The translations under genes were made by a program, and so were the position numbers. A model generated the notes under the pieces. The model saw only the letters and a list, made by a program, of their open reading frames with translations, did no database searches and was not told the DNA's origin. A stretch of DNA of 64,000 bases from Rhizobium halophilum (lineage in GTDB: Bacteria > Pseudomonadota > Alphaproteobacteria > Rhizobiales > Rhizobiaceae). Below, in pieces: positions 37,898 through 46,896 of the stretch; position 1 is the stretch's first letter, and each line of letters opens with the position of its first letter. The DNA is taken from positions 186,001-250,000 of the forward strand of contig NZ_JAKJHS010000003.1 in assembly GCF_021648825.1 (NCBI RefSeq), in the 5' to 3' direction.

Positions 37898-38606
37898 ACC
37901 AGGCCCGAATATTCACCTGAAGGAGATTCATTTGACTCTGGGAGCGTCCCGCTTCCACTTCGAGGGCTTGATCCGCGGCGGTCGTATCACAGCGGTCATC
38001 GGGCCTTCCGGCTCCGGGAAAACAACCCTGCTGAATACGGTGGCGGGCTACGATCAACCGGACTCCGGGAAGCTTGTCTTCGACGGCGAAAGCATGGCGG
38101 CGAAGCATCCTGCCCAACGGCCGGTCTCGATGATTTTCCAAGAGCACAATCTGTTCGGTCACCTGGATCTCTTTACCAATATCGGGCTCGGCATTCACCC
38201 CGCGCTCAAACTAGACAAGGACGCGCGCCTTGCCGTCTCTGCCGCATTGGCGCGGGTAGGTCTTGGGGGGATGGAGCGGAGGAAGCCAGCGACCCTTTCT
38301 GGCGGGGAAAAGCAGAGGGCGGCATTCGCCCGGGCGTTGGTTCGCAACAAGCCGGTACTGCTCATGGATGAACCCTTCGCGGCACTGGATCCAGGTCTTC
38401 GCCTCACCATGGCTTCGCTGTTGAGGGATCTGCATCACGAAACCATGAGCACGGTGCTGATTGTCACTCATGATCCCGACGAAGTGCGGCGCCTGGCACA
38501 GGACGTTATCTTCGTCGAGAACGGTCGCATCGTCTTTCATTCAGAGGCCGCCGATCTTCTCGCGCAGCCGCACCTCCCTGCCATTGCGCAATTCCTGAAA
38601 GGCTAG
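37884..38606 (+). CDS. thiQ: Thiamine ABC transporter, ATP-binding protein
   Basis: ATPase of 240 residues that powers thiamine uptake. Walker A GPSGSGKTT is near residue 39, the signature LSGGEKQRAAFARAL near 138 and Walker B VLLMDEPFAALDP near 158. The GTG start at 37884 has AGGAG upstream and overlaps the thiP end. Last gene of the riboswitch-controlled operon. The next 196 bp, up to the M48 gene, show no clear terminator. Confidence 0.95.
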   Translation: MQQTEPGPNIHLKEIHLTLGASRFHFEGLIRGGRITAVIGPSGSGKTTLLNTVAGYDQPDSGKLVFDGESMAAKHPAQRPVSMIFQEHNLFGHLDLFTNIGLGIHPALKLDKDARLAVSAALARVGLGGMERRKPATLSGGEKQRAAFARALVRNKPVLLMDEPFAALDPGLRLTMASLLRDLHHETMSTVLIVTHDPDEVRRLAQDVIFVENGRIVFHSEAADLLAQPHLPAIAQFLKG

Positions 38607-38802
38607 TTCTGCTGCCACAATTTGGTCGTGCCATAGTGGCATCGCAGCAACAGCACCTCGCTGGTTGCATCGGGGGCTCCTATTTAGAACAGAAGCCCTG
38701 TGATCGTGGCGTCGGAATCGCTAAATCGTCAGGCATGCTGGCATTGTCTTTCCCGCTTCATTCGGATCGGGCGAGCGGCGGATCGGATAGCGAATCTTGG
38801 TG

Positions 38803-40341
38803 ATGACACATCGCATTAGGACGATGAGCCCGCATTGGTCACTGCTAGCGCCTTCTGCTGCGTGGACTGGCGGCATCCGCAGAACGAGCGTGTGGGCGCT
38901 CGTTCTGGCCGCTAGCCTTGCCTTGTCCAGCTGCCAGTCTGTTCTCGATCAGGCCTATCAGCCGAATGTAGCCCCCTCCAAATCTCCGCAGATTGTCGAC
39001 GAGGTCCAGAAGAATGACCCTCGTGCGCAGATGGGCGCACGGGAACATCCACGGATCGTCGCCAGCTATGGTGGCGAGTATCACGACGCCAAGACGGAAA
39101 GGCTGGTCGCTCGCATCGCCGGCGCACTTACCGCCGTATCGGAGAACCCTAACCAGTCCTACCGCATCACCATTCTTGACTCCCCGGCGATCAATGCATT
39201 TGCCTTGCCAGGCGGTTATCTCTACGTGACGCGCGGGTTGCTGGCCCTGGCCAATAATGCGTCCGAAGTTGCGGCGGTGCTATCGCACGAAATGGCGCAC
39301 GTGACTGCGAACCACGGCATTGAACGGCAACGGCGGGAAGAGGCGGAAGTCATCGCCAGCCGTGTGGTGGCTGAGGTTCTTTCCAGCGATTTGGCCGGCA
39401 AGCAGGCTCTCGCACGTGGAAAACTCCGTCTTGCCGCCTTCTCCCGGCAACAGGAACTTCAGGCAGACGTCATCGGCATCCGAATGCTGGGCGAAGCTGG
39501 CTATGATCCCTATGCCGCCCCACGGTTCCTCGATTCCATGGCCGCTTACGCCCGCTTCTCCTCGGCCGACCCGGACACCGATCAAAGCCTCGACTTCCTC
39601 TCAAGCCACCCGAACGCGCCGCAGCGCTTAGAGCTTGCGCGGCGTCATGCGCGGGCACAAGGGATGGAAGGCAAGGTCGGCGACAGAGGCCGTGATTACT
39701 ACATCGAAGGCATCGACGGCCTGCTCTATGGCGACAGTCCCGACGAAGGCTTCGTGCGTGGCCAGACCTTCCTGCATGGTAAATTGGGGATTCGTTTCGA
39801 TGTCCCCGCCGATTTCCGGATCGACAACAAGGTAGATGCCGTTCTTGCAACCGGACCCGAGGACACCGCTATCCGTTTTGACGGCGTCGATGCCGGCGAG
39901 ACTGACAGTTTGACCAATTACTTGACGAGTGGCTGGGTGGCTGGGTTGCTCCCTGAAACCGTCCGTGAAACGACGGTGAATGGTCTGCCTGCCGCGACGG
40001 CGCGCGCAACTGCGGATCGCTGGGAGTTTGACGTGACGGTCGTCCGCCTAAACGATCAAATCTTCCGCTTCTTGACTGCGGTGCCTAAAGGGAGCACGCG
40101 CCTTGAGCCGGTGGCGACGGTGTTGAAGTCGACTTTCAGGAAGATGACGCCCCAAGAAATCGCGTCACTTAAGCCGCTGCGGGTTCGCGTGGTAACGGTT
40201 GGACCAAGGGATACGCTGACAACGCTAGCTGCACGGATGATGGGCACCGACCGCAAGCTCGACCTGTTCAAGCTAATCAATGCCATGCCTGCCGGAGCCT
40301 CGCTGGCTCCAGGCCAGCGGGTCAAGTTGATCACTGAATAG
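38803..40341 (+). CDS. M48 family metallopeptidase, lipoprotein with C-terminal LysM-like domain
   Basis: Envelope zinc peptidase of about 512 residues related to BepA/YfgC and LoiP. It has an N-terminal lipobox (LALSSC near residue 45), the zinc motif HEMAH at residues 162-166 and the third ligand region QELQADVIGI. A central domain of unknown function follows, and a C-terminal LysM-like module (VVTVGPRDTLTTLAARMMG to APGQRVKLI). Such proteins degrade or refold misassembled outer-membrane proteins. The start is uncertain among TTG 38797, ATG 38803 and ATG 38824. It is convergent with rpoH2, only 3 bp apart. Confidence 0.87.
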   Translation: MTHRIRTMSPHWSLLAPSAAWTGGIRRTSVWALVLAASLALSSCQSVLDQAYQPNVAPSKSPQIVDEVQKNDPRAQMGAREHPRIVASYGGEYHDAKTERLVARIAGALTAVSENPNQSYRITILDSPAINAFALPGGYLYVTRGLLALANNASEVAAVLSHEMAHVTANHGIERQRREEAEVIASRVVAEVLSSDLAGKQALARGKLRLAAFSRQQELQADVIGIRMLGEAGYDPYAAPRFLDSMAAYARFSSADPDTDQSLDFLSSHPNAPQRLELARRHARAQGMEGKVGDRGRDYYIEGIDGLLYGDSPDEGFVRGQTFLHGKLGIRFDVPADFRIDNKVDAVLATGPEDTAIRFDGVDAGETDSLTNYLTSGWVAGLLPETVRETTVNGLPAATARATADRWEFDVTVVRLNDQIFRFLTAVPKGSTRLEPVATVLKSTFRKMTPQEIASLKPLRVRVVTVGPRDTLTTLAARMMGTDRKLDLFKLINAMPAGASLAPGQRVKLITE

Positions 40342-40344
40342 ATT

Positions 40345-41208
40345 TCAACCTACGACCGCCATTTGCGGATTTGCCGAAACAAGTGCGGATTTCAGCTTTT
40401 CGATCGCGCGGCTTTCGATCTGCCGCACACGCTCCTTAGAGATCCCGAGTTCCGCACCCAGTGCCTCAAGCGTTGCACCGTCGTCCGTAAGGCGGCGAGC
40501 TCGAATGATCTTCTTCTCCCGCTCGTTCAGCTTTGTGAGAGCGCCTTGTAGCCAACGGAGGCGTCTTTCGCCATCGATCATTCCGGACACCTGTTCATCT
40601 GGCAAGGGTTCGGCACTAGCGAGAAGATCGAGCCGCTCACCACTGTCGGAGTCGCCCGCAATAGACGGTGCTTGCAAGGATGCGTCATTGCCAGAGAGTC
40701 GGGCGTCCATCGTCTGAACGTCAGCAACACTCACTCCAAGCGCTGCTGCAATCTCTTCATGGATGGCGCGTGAGGTCAGATTGCTGTCACCGCGCGCAAG
40801 CTTCGCACGCAGGCGGCGCAGATTGAAGAAAAGCGCCTTCTGGGCCGAGCTGGTGCCGCCACGCACGATCGACCAGTTGCGTAGGATATAATCTTGCATC
40901 GATGCGCGTATCCACCAGCTGGCATAGGTGGAAAAACGAACATCCCGCGCCGGTTCAAATCTTGCCGCAGCCTCGAGAAGCCCTACGTAGCCCTCTTGTA
41001 CAAGATCGCTCATCGGCAGCCCGAAGCCACGGAACTTGGACGCCATGGCAATCACCAACCGCATGTGGGCGAGCGCGATCTGGTTGCGCGCATCCTGGTC
41101 CTGATCGTCTTTCCAGCGGACCGCAAGATCCCGTTCCTCCTCGCGTGCGAGATACGGAGCAGACATAGCGATTTTGATCATATTGCGGTCGGCGGACATG
41201 GCTTTCAT
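40345..41208 (-). CDS. rpoH2: RNA polymerase sigma factor RpoH2 (sigma-32 family)
   Basis: Sigma-32 type factor of 287 residues. Region 2 contains ALAHMRLVIAMASKFRGFG, the core-binding DLVQEGYVGLLEAAARF and FSTYASWWIRASMQDYIL; region 4 has the helix-turn-helix TLEALGAELGISKERVRQIESRAIEKL. The divergence of the RpoH box and the size favour RpoH2 over RpoH1, in line with its neighbours. The start at 41208 has GGAGAACACA upstream. A perfect RpoE2-type promoter lies 194 bp upstream on this strand, leaving a long leader of about 185 nt. In S. meliloti rpoH2 is known to be RpoE2-dependent. Confidence 0.92.
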   Translation of the reverse strand: MKAMSADRNMIKIAMSAPYLAREEERDLAVRWKDDQDQDARNQIALAHMRLVIAMASKFRGFGLPMSDLVQEGYVGLLEAAARFEPARDVRFSTYASWWIRASMQDYILRNWSIVRGGTSSAQKALFFNLRRLRAKLARGDSNLTSRAIHEEIAAALGVSVADVQTMDARLSGNDASLQAPSIAGDSDSGERLDLLASAEPLPDEQVSGMIDGERRLRWLQGALTKLNEREKKIIRARRLTDDGATLEALGAELGISKERVRQIESRAIEKLKSALVSANPQMAVVG

Positions 41209-41401
41209 TGTGTTCTCCGTGAGCTTTGGGAACTCTGCAAGGCAACGCGCCACCTTCTCGCCAAGTGGCACAAACTACATTTCCTTGCTTGGTCCCCTTT
41301 TTGTTCCCCGAGCACTTGCCCTATCCAGGCCGCTCTCTATCTCTGATGGTAACCTCAAAAAATATTCTGACCGGCAGAAATGTTCGCCGTTCCGGCGGGT
41401 T

Positions 41402-41426
41402 AACGTCCGACAAAGAAAATGGTTCC
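41402..41426 (-). promoter_or_regulatory. RpoE2/EcfG-type general-stress promoter for rpoH2
   Basis: Read on the minus strand: GGAAC at 41426-41422 and CGTT at 41405-41402 with 16 bp between. It lies 194 bp from the rpoH2 start and overlaps no gene; the carD terminator is immediately upstream. Confidence 0.85.
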
Positions 41427-41429
41427 AAA

Positions 41430-41453
41430 GAAAAACCCGGCGCAAGGCCGGGT
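41430..41453 (-). terminator. Rho-independent terminator after carD
   Basis: Read on the minus strand: stem ACCCGGC / GCCGGGT (41453-41447 with 41441-41435), loop CTTGC, then TTTTT. It is about 30 bp after the carD stop and insulates carD from the rpoH2 promoter. Confidence 0.9.
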
Positions 41454-41483
41454 CTTCTTTGATTGCTCAGCGGTTGGAAGGGC

Positions 41484-42053
41484 TTATGCCGCCTCCTCCT
41501 GGGCTTCGTCTTCTTCTACCGTCTTCCCACGCTTAGGGCCCTTGGCAAGATTGGTTTCCACCAGTCGAACAGCTTCTGTGTCGGACATCTTGTTTACGGC
41601 AGCGATCTCGCGGGCCATACGGTCGAGTGCGGCTTCATAGAGCTGGCGTTCGGAATAAGACTGCTCCGGCTGGTTCTCGGCGCGGTAAAGGTCGCGCACC
41701 ACCTCGGCAATCGAGATCAGGTCGCCAGAATTGATCTTCGCATCATACTCCTGCGCACGACGGGACCACATGGTGCGCTTGACGCGCGCCTTGCCTTGAA
41801 CCACCTTCAATGCGCGCTCGACGAAATCCGTCTCTGAGAGCTTCCGCATACCGATGCTGACTGCTTTGGTAACAGGCACCTTCAGCCGCATCTTATCCTT
41901 GTCGAAATCGATCACAAAAAGCTCGAGCTTCATGCCCGCCACTTCTTGCTCCTCGATCGCGGTGATCATCCCGACGCCATGGGCCGGATACACGATCGCT
42001 TCGCCGGTCTTGAATCCCTGGCGCGCCGAAGATTTTTTCTGCTGGGTCGTCAT
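41484..42053 (-). CDS. carD: CarD/CdnL family transcriptional regulator
   Basis: RNA-polymerase-binding regulator of 189 residues that stabilises open complexes at rRNA and other promoters. The RID domain comes first (FKTGEAIVYPAHGVGMITAIEEQE), then a helical DNA-binding domain with the conserved Trp region MWSRRAQEYDAKINSGDLISIAEVVRDLY. A short acidic tail ends the protein (VEEDEAQEEAA). The start at 42053 (MTTQQKKSSARQG) begins where homology begins; the frame stays open to 42203. Followed by a strong terminator. Confidence 0.93.
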   Translation of the reverse strand: MTTQQKKSSARQGFKTGEAIVYPAHGVGMITAIEEQEVAGMKLELFVIDFDKDKMRLKVPVTKAVSIGMRKLSETDFVERALKVVQGKARVKRTMWSRRAQEYDAKINSGDLISIAEVVRDLYRAENQPEQSYSERQLYEAALDRMAREIAAVNKMSDTEAVRLVETNLAKGPKRGKTVEEDEAQEEAA

Positions 42054-42422
42054 TCGTCTAACAAACTCCCTGTTACGCACCCGGTTTACGACCGGGGCCG
42101 GGTCAGGCAGGCCCGGATGAGACGGGGGAAACCGTCGGGTCACTCGATACTGGTCCAACCAACGTGCGCGAAAAACAGCTCGATCGCAGGAGCGACGACA
42201 CAAAACTCAGTGTGATGTCACGGAGACCGCGTATTTTGATCTGTTGCTTTCGTGATGTTTTTTGGGCACACGAGTGCCGCCTTGTGGAACAGTTCTTGAG
42301 GTCTACCACAAAAAAGTGCCGAAATCAATAATTTGCTTTTGTATGCGGCGAATCAGCATCAGTCATCGACAGGATAATGCCCTTGCTGCATACCCCGGTG
42401 AACCGGCTGCCCCGAAGGCCGG
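42054..42422. other. Intergenic region upstream of carD and downstream of fdxA
   Basis: About 370 bp with no recognised gene. It should hold the carD promoter. A GC hairpin ACCGGC/GCCGGT (about 42400-42422) directly after the fdxA stop lacks a T-run, so I do not call it a terminator. No sigma-factor consensus was recognised. Confidence 0.5.
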
Positions 42423-42761
42423 TCAGTCGCCCGCTCCGGGCTCTGACGAAAAGAACTGCTCGAACTTTCCCGTAACGCCATCCATTTCCTTGGCCTCGGG
42501 CATGGGCTCGCGCTTGACTGTGATGTTTGGCCAGACCTGCGCGTACTCAGCGTTGACCTTCAGCCACTTGTCGAGCCCCGGCTCGGTGTCCGGCTTGATG
42601 GCTTCCGCAGGACATTCAGGCTCGCAGACGCCGCAATCGATGCATTCGTCCGGGTGGATAACGAGAAAGTTCTCACCCTCGTAGAAGCAGTCAACAGGGC
42701 AGACTTCGACACAATCGGTGTACTTGCAGCGAACACAATTGTCGGTGACGACGTAGGTCAT
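42423..42761 (-). CDS. fdxA: 7Fe ferredoxin FdxA
   Basis: Seven-iron ferredoxin of 112 residues, carrying one [3Fe-4S] and one [4Fe-4S] cluster for low-potential electron transfer. Cysteine motifs are [18 protein letters not shown] (residues 9-26) and [12 protein letters not shown] (about 40-51); the C-terminal extension [20 protein letters not shown] is standard for FdxA. GGAG precedes ATG 42761. Electron partners are not predictable from the neighbourhood. It probably follows the helicase and S4 genes in one transcript, though a 221-bp gap allows its own promoter. Confidence 0.94.
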   Translation of the reverse strand: MTYVVTDNCVRCKYTDCVEVCPVDCFYEGENFLVIHPDECIDCGVCEPECPAEAIKPDTEPGLDKWLKVNAEYAQVWPNITVKREPMPEAKEMDGVTGKFEQFFSSEPGAGD

Positions 42762-42982
42762 GCGGCACTCCAGGATATCGCGAACGGCCGGGACAAGTGT
42801 GGGAAGTGCGGAGCCCGGCAAAGGCATCTCCGGCCACGACAGCCGATGCGCCTGTTTTGAACGTGACGTAGAACCTTTCAATGCGCCTTGCAAGGATAAA
42901 GCTTCCACCGAAACGCCTGTATCGGAAGCATTTTTCCTCTAAGTGGATCCTCAGCAAGCACGGGCCGGATCGTGTGCCCTCT

Positions 42983-43348
42983 TCAGGGGATGCCGCCTCG
43001 TCCATGAGGACGCAAGCGGCGTTGTGCCCGCTCGAAGGGAGTCAGCCTCGGTTGGTCTTTGTCCGTAGAGAGTTGCTCGTACAGTTGGCGAGCTTCTTCA
43101 TAGGGACCGCGTCGAATGCCACATCCTCGCACGAGCAGACATACATCTCCACGCTCAAGCAGAAGTTCGATCTTGTCACCCACTCGGACAAGATGACGGG
43201 GCTGGGCAACGGGATTGCCGTTGATCATGACGCCACCCGCCGAAACAAGCGACTGCGCAAGCGAACGCGATCTCACGATCCGTGCAAAGAAGAGCCACTT
43301 GTCGATGCGCTGCTGCGTCCCGCCCAGTGGCTGCTCTTCAACCGTCAT
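42983..43348 (-). CDS. S4-domain RNA-binding protein (Hsp15/HslR-like)
   Basis: RNA-binding protein of 121 residues. The S4 domain spans IDKWLFFARIVRSRSLAQSLVSAGGVMINGNP and RVGDKIELLLE (residues 15-68), as in heat-shock protein Hsp15, which binds free 50S subunits with stalled tRNA. A basic C-terminal tail follows. It starts 2 bp after the helicase stop on the same strand, so the two are translationally coupled. This pairing with a Suv3-like helicase is conserved in rhizobia. Confidence 0.9.
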   Translation of the reverse strand: MTVEEQPLGGTQQRIDKWLFFARIVRSRSLAQSLVSAGGVMINGNPVAQPRHLVRVGDKIELLLERGDVCLLVRGCGIRRGPYEEARQLYEQLSTDKDQPRLTPFERAQRRLRPHGRGGIP

Positions 43349-43350
43349 GG

Positions 43351-46300
43351 CTACTTCTTCATCTGCTCCTTGAGAGCCGCAAGCTTTGCGAAAGGAGAAT
43401 CCGGATCCATTGGCTTTTCCTTCCGAGGAGGCTTGCTCTCGAAGCGAGCCGGCTGCGGCGCTTTGCCGCGATCCTGGCGTTCGCTCCGTTCAGGACGACC
43501 CGGCCGTTCCGACTTGCCCTCAGAGCGGCGGTTCTCCCGGCTGGGACGACCACCTTGGCGCGGTCCACGCTCACCATTGTCTCCGCGCTCCTCTCCCCGC
43601 CCGCCAGGGCGCCTGTCGCTTTGCTGGGAACGTCCACCACGCTGGTTCTCGTTGCGACCACCCGGCCGCCAGAGCAGAACCGGCTTAGGCGTCTCCGCCT
43701 CTGTCATTTCGGCTGCGGGCTTTTCCGTCTTTTGCGTCTCTTGATCACCCGCTACTACCTCGGCAACAGCCTGAGTTGCTTCGCCGGCATCAGCGACGGC
43801 TTCCGAGCTGGCAGTCGTGTTCTCTGCAGCGAACGCTTCCGCGCTGTCCTTCGGTGCTTCGGTTGCATCAGGCTGAGCCTCTGCTCGCGCCGGATCCTGC
43901 GCCGACAGGAAGGCTGTCGCCTCTGCCGCATCAACGCTGTCGGCGCGGTAGCCAAGACCCTTCAGGATCTCTTCCATATCGTCGGGCGTTGCACCGAGGA
44001 TTGACAGCATAGACGTCGTCGCGACAAAGCGGCGGCCGTCATAGGCCCCTTCAGGGCGCGGCGACGTACCGGGCTTCCACTGCAGAAGCGGGCGGATCAG
44101 GTCCGCCAGCCGCTCCAGGATATCAATGCGTACGGCACGCTTGCCGAGGAAACGGAAGCCTGCGAGCTTATAAAACATGCGCTCGAAGCTCGGGTCTGCG
44201 ACAACCGAGGTGCGGCCGGCGGCAAGCGCCGGGATGAGCTCGCCATACCCCGGCTTGTCCAGACCATCGTTCTTAAGAGCCCAAAGAAGTGTGATCAGCT
44301 CTGCCGGCGCTGGCTTCAGCAACGCGGGCATGAAGATATGGTAGGCGCCAAATCGGATGCCATAACGGCGCATGGAGGCTCTACTATCCTGGTCGAGCGA
44401 CTTTACGTCGTCGGCGACATCACGGCGGAAGAGAACGCCGAGGTTCTCGACGATCTGGAAAGCAAGACCTTTGGCGAGCCCCTGCAGATCCTCTGCCCGC
44501 GAAAGATCGTCAAGCGGCTTGAGCACGGTCGCGATGTGGTGATTGATGAAGCGCTCAATCCGAGCCTGGACATGATCCCGTGCATTGCCGGTCAACTGCT
44601 CATCCGCGAGCAAAATGGCGCGGGGACGCATAATATGATCGCTGCTCGCAAGCCGAGCAACCGGGTCTCCCAACCAGCGAACGAAGCCGTCGGACCCAAG
44701 CGCGAGGTCGCCATTGCCGGACGCGTAAAGACGTGCCGCCCGCGCTTCGAACTCGAGCGCGAGAGCTTTGTATGCTGCGCCTTGGACGGCTTTCGCATCC
44801 GGGCCCTCGGCACCGGCGATCGGCGTAAACCGAAAACCGGCCAATTGCCCGACGTGATGACCTTCCACGAAGACATCACCATTCACACTGATTTCAGCTT
44901 CCAGCATCGCATTCTCTCTCAGGCGCTTCATGAGCACAGATGTCCTGCGGTCAACGAACCGTTTCGTCAACCGTTCATGTAGTGCGTCCGACAGCCTGTC
45001 CTCAATTTCTCTCGTCTTTTCCTGCCAGTGTGTCGGATCGGCAAGCCAACCAGGGCGGTTGGAGACATAGGTCCACGTGCGGATCTGAGCGATACGGGCA
45101 GACAAAGTATCGATCTCGCCATCCGTCCGATCCGCCCGCCTAACCTGCTCGGACATAAAATCCTCGTTGACTGAGCCGAAGCGAACGAGATCCGAGAAAA
45201 GCGTCGAAATGAGGTCCGCATGCTGAGCAGGCGCGATGCGGCGATAATCCGGAAGTGCGCAGGCCTCCCACAGCTTCTCCACCCGATCCGGTGAGGTCGC
45301 GGCATCAATGATCTCAGGATAGCGAGATAAATAGTCGAGGGCCTGACTATCCGTGGCCGGGAGCGCGCGTGTGAGGCCGGGCACCGCCGGTGCCACCTCC
45401 AAGCTGGAGCGCAAATTGCGGATGGAGGAGAAGTCGAGCGCCTTGGAGCGCCACTGCAGAACCTTGACCTCGTCGAACTCGTGGGTTTCGATGCGCTCCA
45501 CCAGTTCCTCGTCGAGCGGCTGGACCTGCCCGGTGACGCCGAAAGTCCCGTCGCGGACGTGGCGCCCGGCACGGCCGGCGATCTGACCCATTTCTGCAGG
45601 ATTCAGGTTGCGGAACTGAAAGCCATCGAATTTGCGATCTTGCGCGAAGGCAACGTGGTCGACATCGAGGTTGAGGCCCATGCCGATCGCATCCGTCGCA
45701 ACCAGATATTCGACATCACCTTCCTGATAGAGACCCACCTGCGCGTTGCGTGTGCGAGGACTGAGTGCGCCCAGCACCACTGCCGCGCCGCCACGCTGGC
45801 GCCGGATCAATTCAGCAATCGCATAGACTTCATCGGCAGAGAAGGCGACGATGGCAGTGCGTTGCGGCAATCGCGTAATCTTCTTCTGCCCCGCATAGAA
45901 GAGCTGCGACATGCGCGGCCGCTCGATCACGCTGATGCCCGGAAGCAGTCTCTCGAGGATCCTTCGCATCGTGCCGGCACCCAGCAGCAGTGTCTCCTCA
46001 CGACCCCGAAGGTGCATGATGCGATCGGTAAAGATATGGCCGCGCTCCAGATCAGCAGCCAATTGTACCTCATCGATCGCGACAAAGGCTGCCTTGGTCT
46101 CCCGAGGCATGGCCTCGACAGTGCAGACGGAGAACCGCGCGCCTGGCGGGCTAATCTTTTCTTCCCCGGTCACCAGCGCAACGGCAGAGGCGCCCACCTT
46201 CTCTACTACGCGGGTATAGACTTCGCGGGCAAGCAGCCGCAGCGGCAACCCAATGACGCCGCTGCCGTGAGCCACCATGCGTTCTATAGCGTAGTGCGTC

Positions 46301-46395
46301 TTGCCGGTATTTGTCGGCCCGAGCACGGCGGTGACGCCACGCCCGCTAAGCATCATGGGCTGAAAGTTCAAAGCTGGATCCGTATGAATAAACAC
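43351..46395 (-). CDS. Suv3-like DExH RNA helicase with Arg/Gly-rich tail
   Basis: Putative ATP-dependent RNA helicase of about 1014 residues related to mitochondrial Suv3. Motif I GPTNTGKTH is near residue 26, motif II is IDEVQLAADLERGH, and the RecA2 motif QIAGRAGRHVRDG lies near residue 275. After a long helical and DUF-type middle comes a low-complexity tail of about 200 residues rich in Ala/Glu and then Arg/Gly/Pro (EENRR, GGRGEERGDNGERG types), which may bind RNA. The start is uncertain: GTG 46395 has AGG upstream; TTG 46425 and ATG 46356 are alternatives. Coupled to the S4 protein gene. Confidence 0.88.
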   Translation of the reverse strand: MFIHTDPALNFQPMMLSGRGVTAVLGPTNTGKTHYAIERMVAHGSGVIGLPLRLLAREVYTRVVEKVGASAVALVTGEEKISPPGARFSVCTVEAMPRETKAAFVAIDEVQLAADLERGHIFTDRIMHLRGREETLLLGAGTMRRILERLLPGISVIERPRMSQLFYAGQKKITRLPQRTAIVAFSADEVYAIAELIRRQRGGAAVVLGALSPRTRNAQVGLYQEGDVEYLVATDAIGMGLNLDVDHVAFAQDRKFDGFQFRNLNPAEMGQIAGRAGRHVRDGTFGVTGQVQPLDEELVERIETHEFDEVKVLQWRSKALDFSSIRNLRSSLEVAPAVPGLTRALPATDSQALDYLSRYPEIIDAATSPDRVEKLWEACALPDYRRIAPAQHADLISTLFSDLVRFGSVNEDFMSEQVRRADRTDGEIDTLSARIAQIRTWTYVSNRPGWLADPTHWQEKTREIEDRLSDALHERLTKRFVDRRTSVLMKRLRENAMLEAEISVNGDVFVEGHHVGQLAGFRFTPIAGAEGPDAKAVQGAAYKALALEFEARAARLYASGNGDLALGSDGFVRWLGDPVARLASSDHIMRPRAILLADEQLTGNARDHVQARIERFINHHIATVLKPLDDLSRAEDLQGLAKGLAFQIVENLGVLFRRDVADDVKSLDQDSRASMRRYGIRFGAYHIFMPALLKPAPAELITLLWALKNDGLDKPGYGELIPALAAGRTSVVADPSFERMFYKLAGFRFLGKRAVRIDILERLADLIRPLLQWKPGTSPRPEGAYDGRRFVATTSMLSILGATPDDMEEILKGLGYRADSVDAAEATAFLSAQDPARAEAQPDATEAPKDSAEAFAAENTTASSEAVADAGEATQAVAEVVAGDQETQKTEKPAAEMTEAETPKPVLLWRPGGRNENQRGGRSQQSDRRPGGRGEERGDNGERGPRQGGRPSRENRRSEGKSERPGRPERSERQDRGKAPQPARFESKPPRKEKPMDPDSPFAKLAALKEQMKK

Positions 46396-46639
46396 TCGCC
46401 TGCTTGCGAGACCGCACTTGACCAAGGGCAGAGATGGCTATGTTGCAAAGCCTTGGCAAGTGAAGGCCGCTTTTTCTCTAGAGAATAAAGCGGCACGCAC
46501 ATCAGAACAAATACGAACGAAACGGCGACGAATCGCGGACTTGCGGTCTTCCGTTTTTGTTCTGTTGGAGCAGCCGCAACGCCGCAGCGGCCTCTCTTTG
46601 AATGGTCGAAACGATCATATTCTGTCGCAATGCCCTCTT

Positions 46640-46664
46640 GGAACCAAACGGAAGAAGAAGCGTT
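46640..46664 (+). promoter_or_regulatory. RpoE2/EcfG-type general-stress promoter for the DUF3309 gene
   Basis: GGAAC at 46640-46644 and CGTT at 46661-46664 with 16 bp between, 43 bp before the ATG at 46708. The rest of the 46396-46707 region, which is also upstream of the helicase, shows no other recognised element. Confidence 0.85.
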
Positions 46665-46707
46665 TGTTCCCGCATCCTGTAAGAAACCGGGATCGGAGAA
46701 AACACGC

Positions 46708-46863
46708 ATGCTCGGAACGGTGTTGCTGGTCGTCCTCATCCTGCTCCTGATTGGCGCTTTGCCGAATTGGGGCTACAGCCGCGGATGGGGCTATGGGCCA
46801 TCGGGAGGACTTGGACTGGTCCTCGTCATCGTCATCATCCTCCTGCTCATGGGCAGGTTCTAA
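46708..46863 (+). CDS. DUF3309 family small membrane protein
   Basis: Tiny protein of 51 residues with two hydrophobic segments (LGTVLLVVLILLLIGALP and GLGLVLVIVIILLLMGRF) around a Gly/Tyr/Trp-rich turn, the DUF3309 pattern. Function unknown; members are common in general-stress regulons. It is preceded by a perfect GGAAC-N16-CGTT promoter and followed 33 bp later by a glycine-zipper lipoprotein gene, with which it is probably cotranscribed. The frame is open upstream to 46630, but that would cross the promoter. Confidence 0.85.
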   Translation: MLGTVLLVVLILLLIGALPNWGYSRGWGYGPSGGLGLVLVIVIILLLMGRF

Positions 46864-46896
46864 GTTTAGCGTTCACCAAACGGGAAGGAACACGTC

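Noticed and set aside
42400-42423. GC hairpin directly after fdxA
   Set aside because: Short GC arms with a 10-nt loop and no T-run; not adequate for a terminator call.
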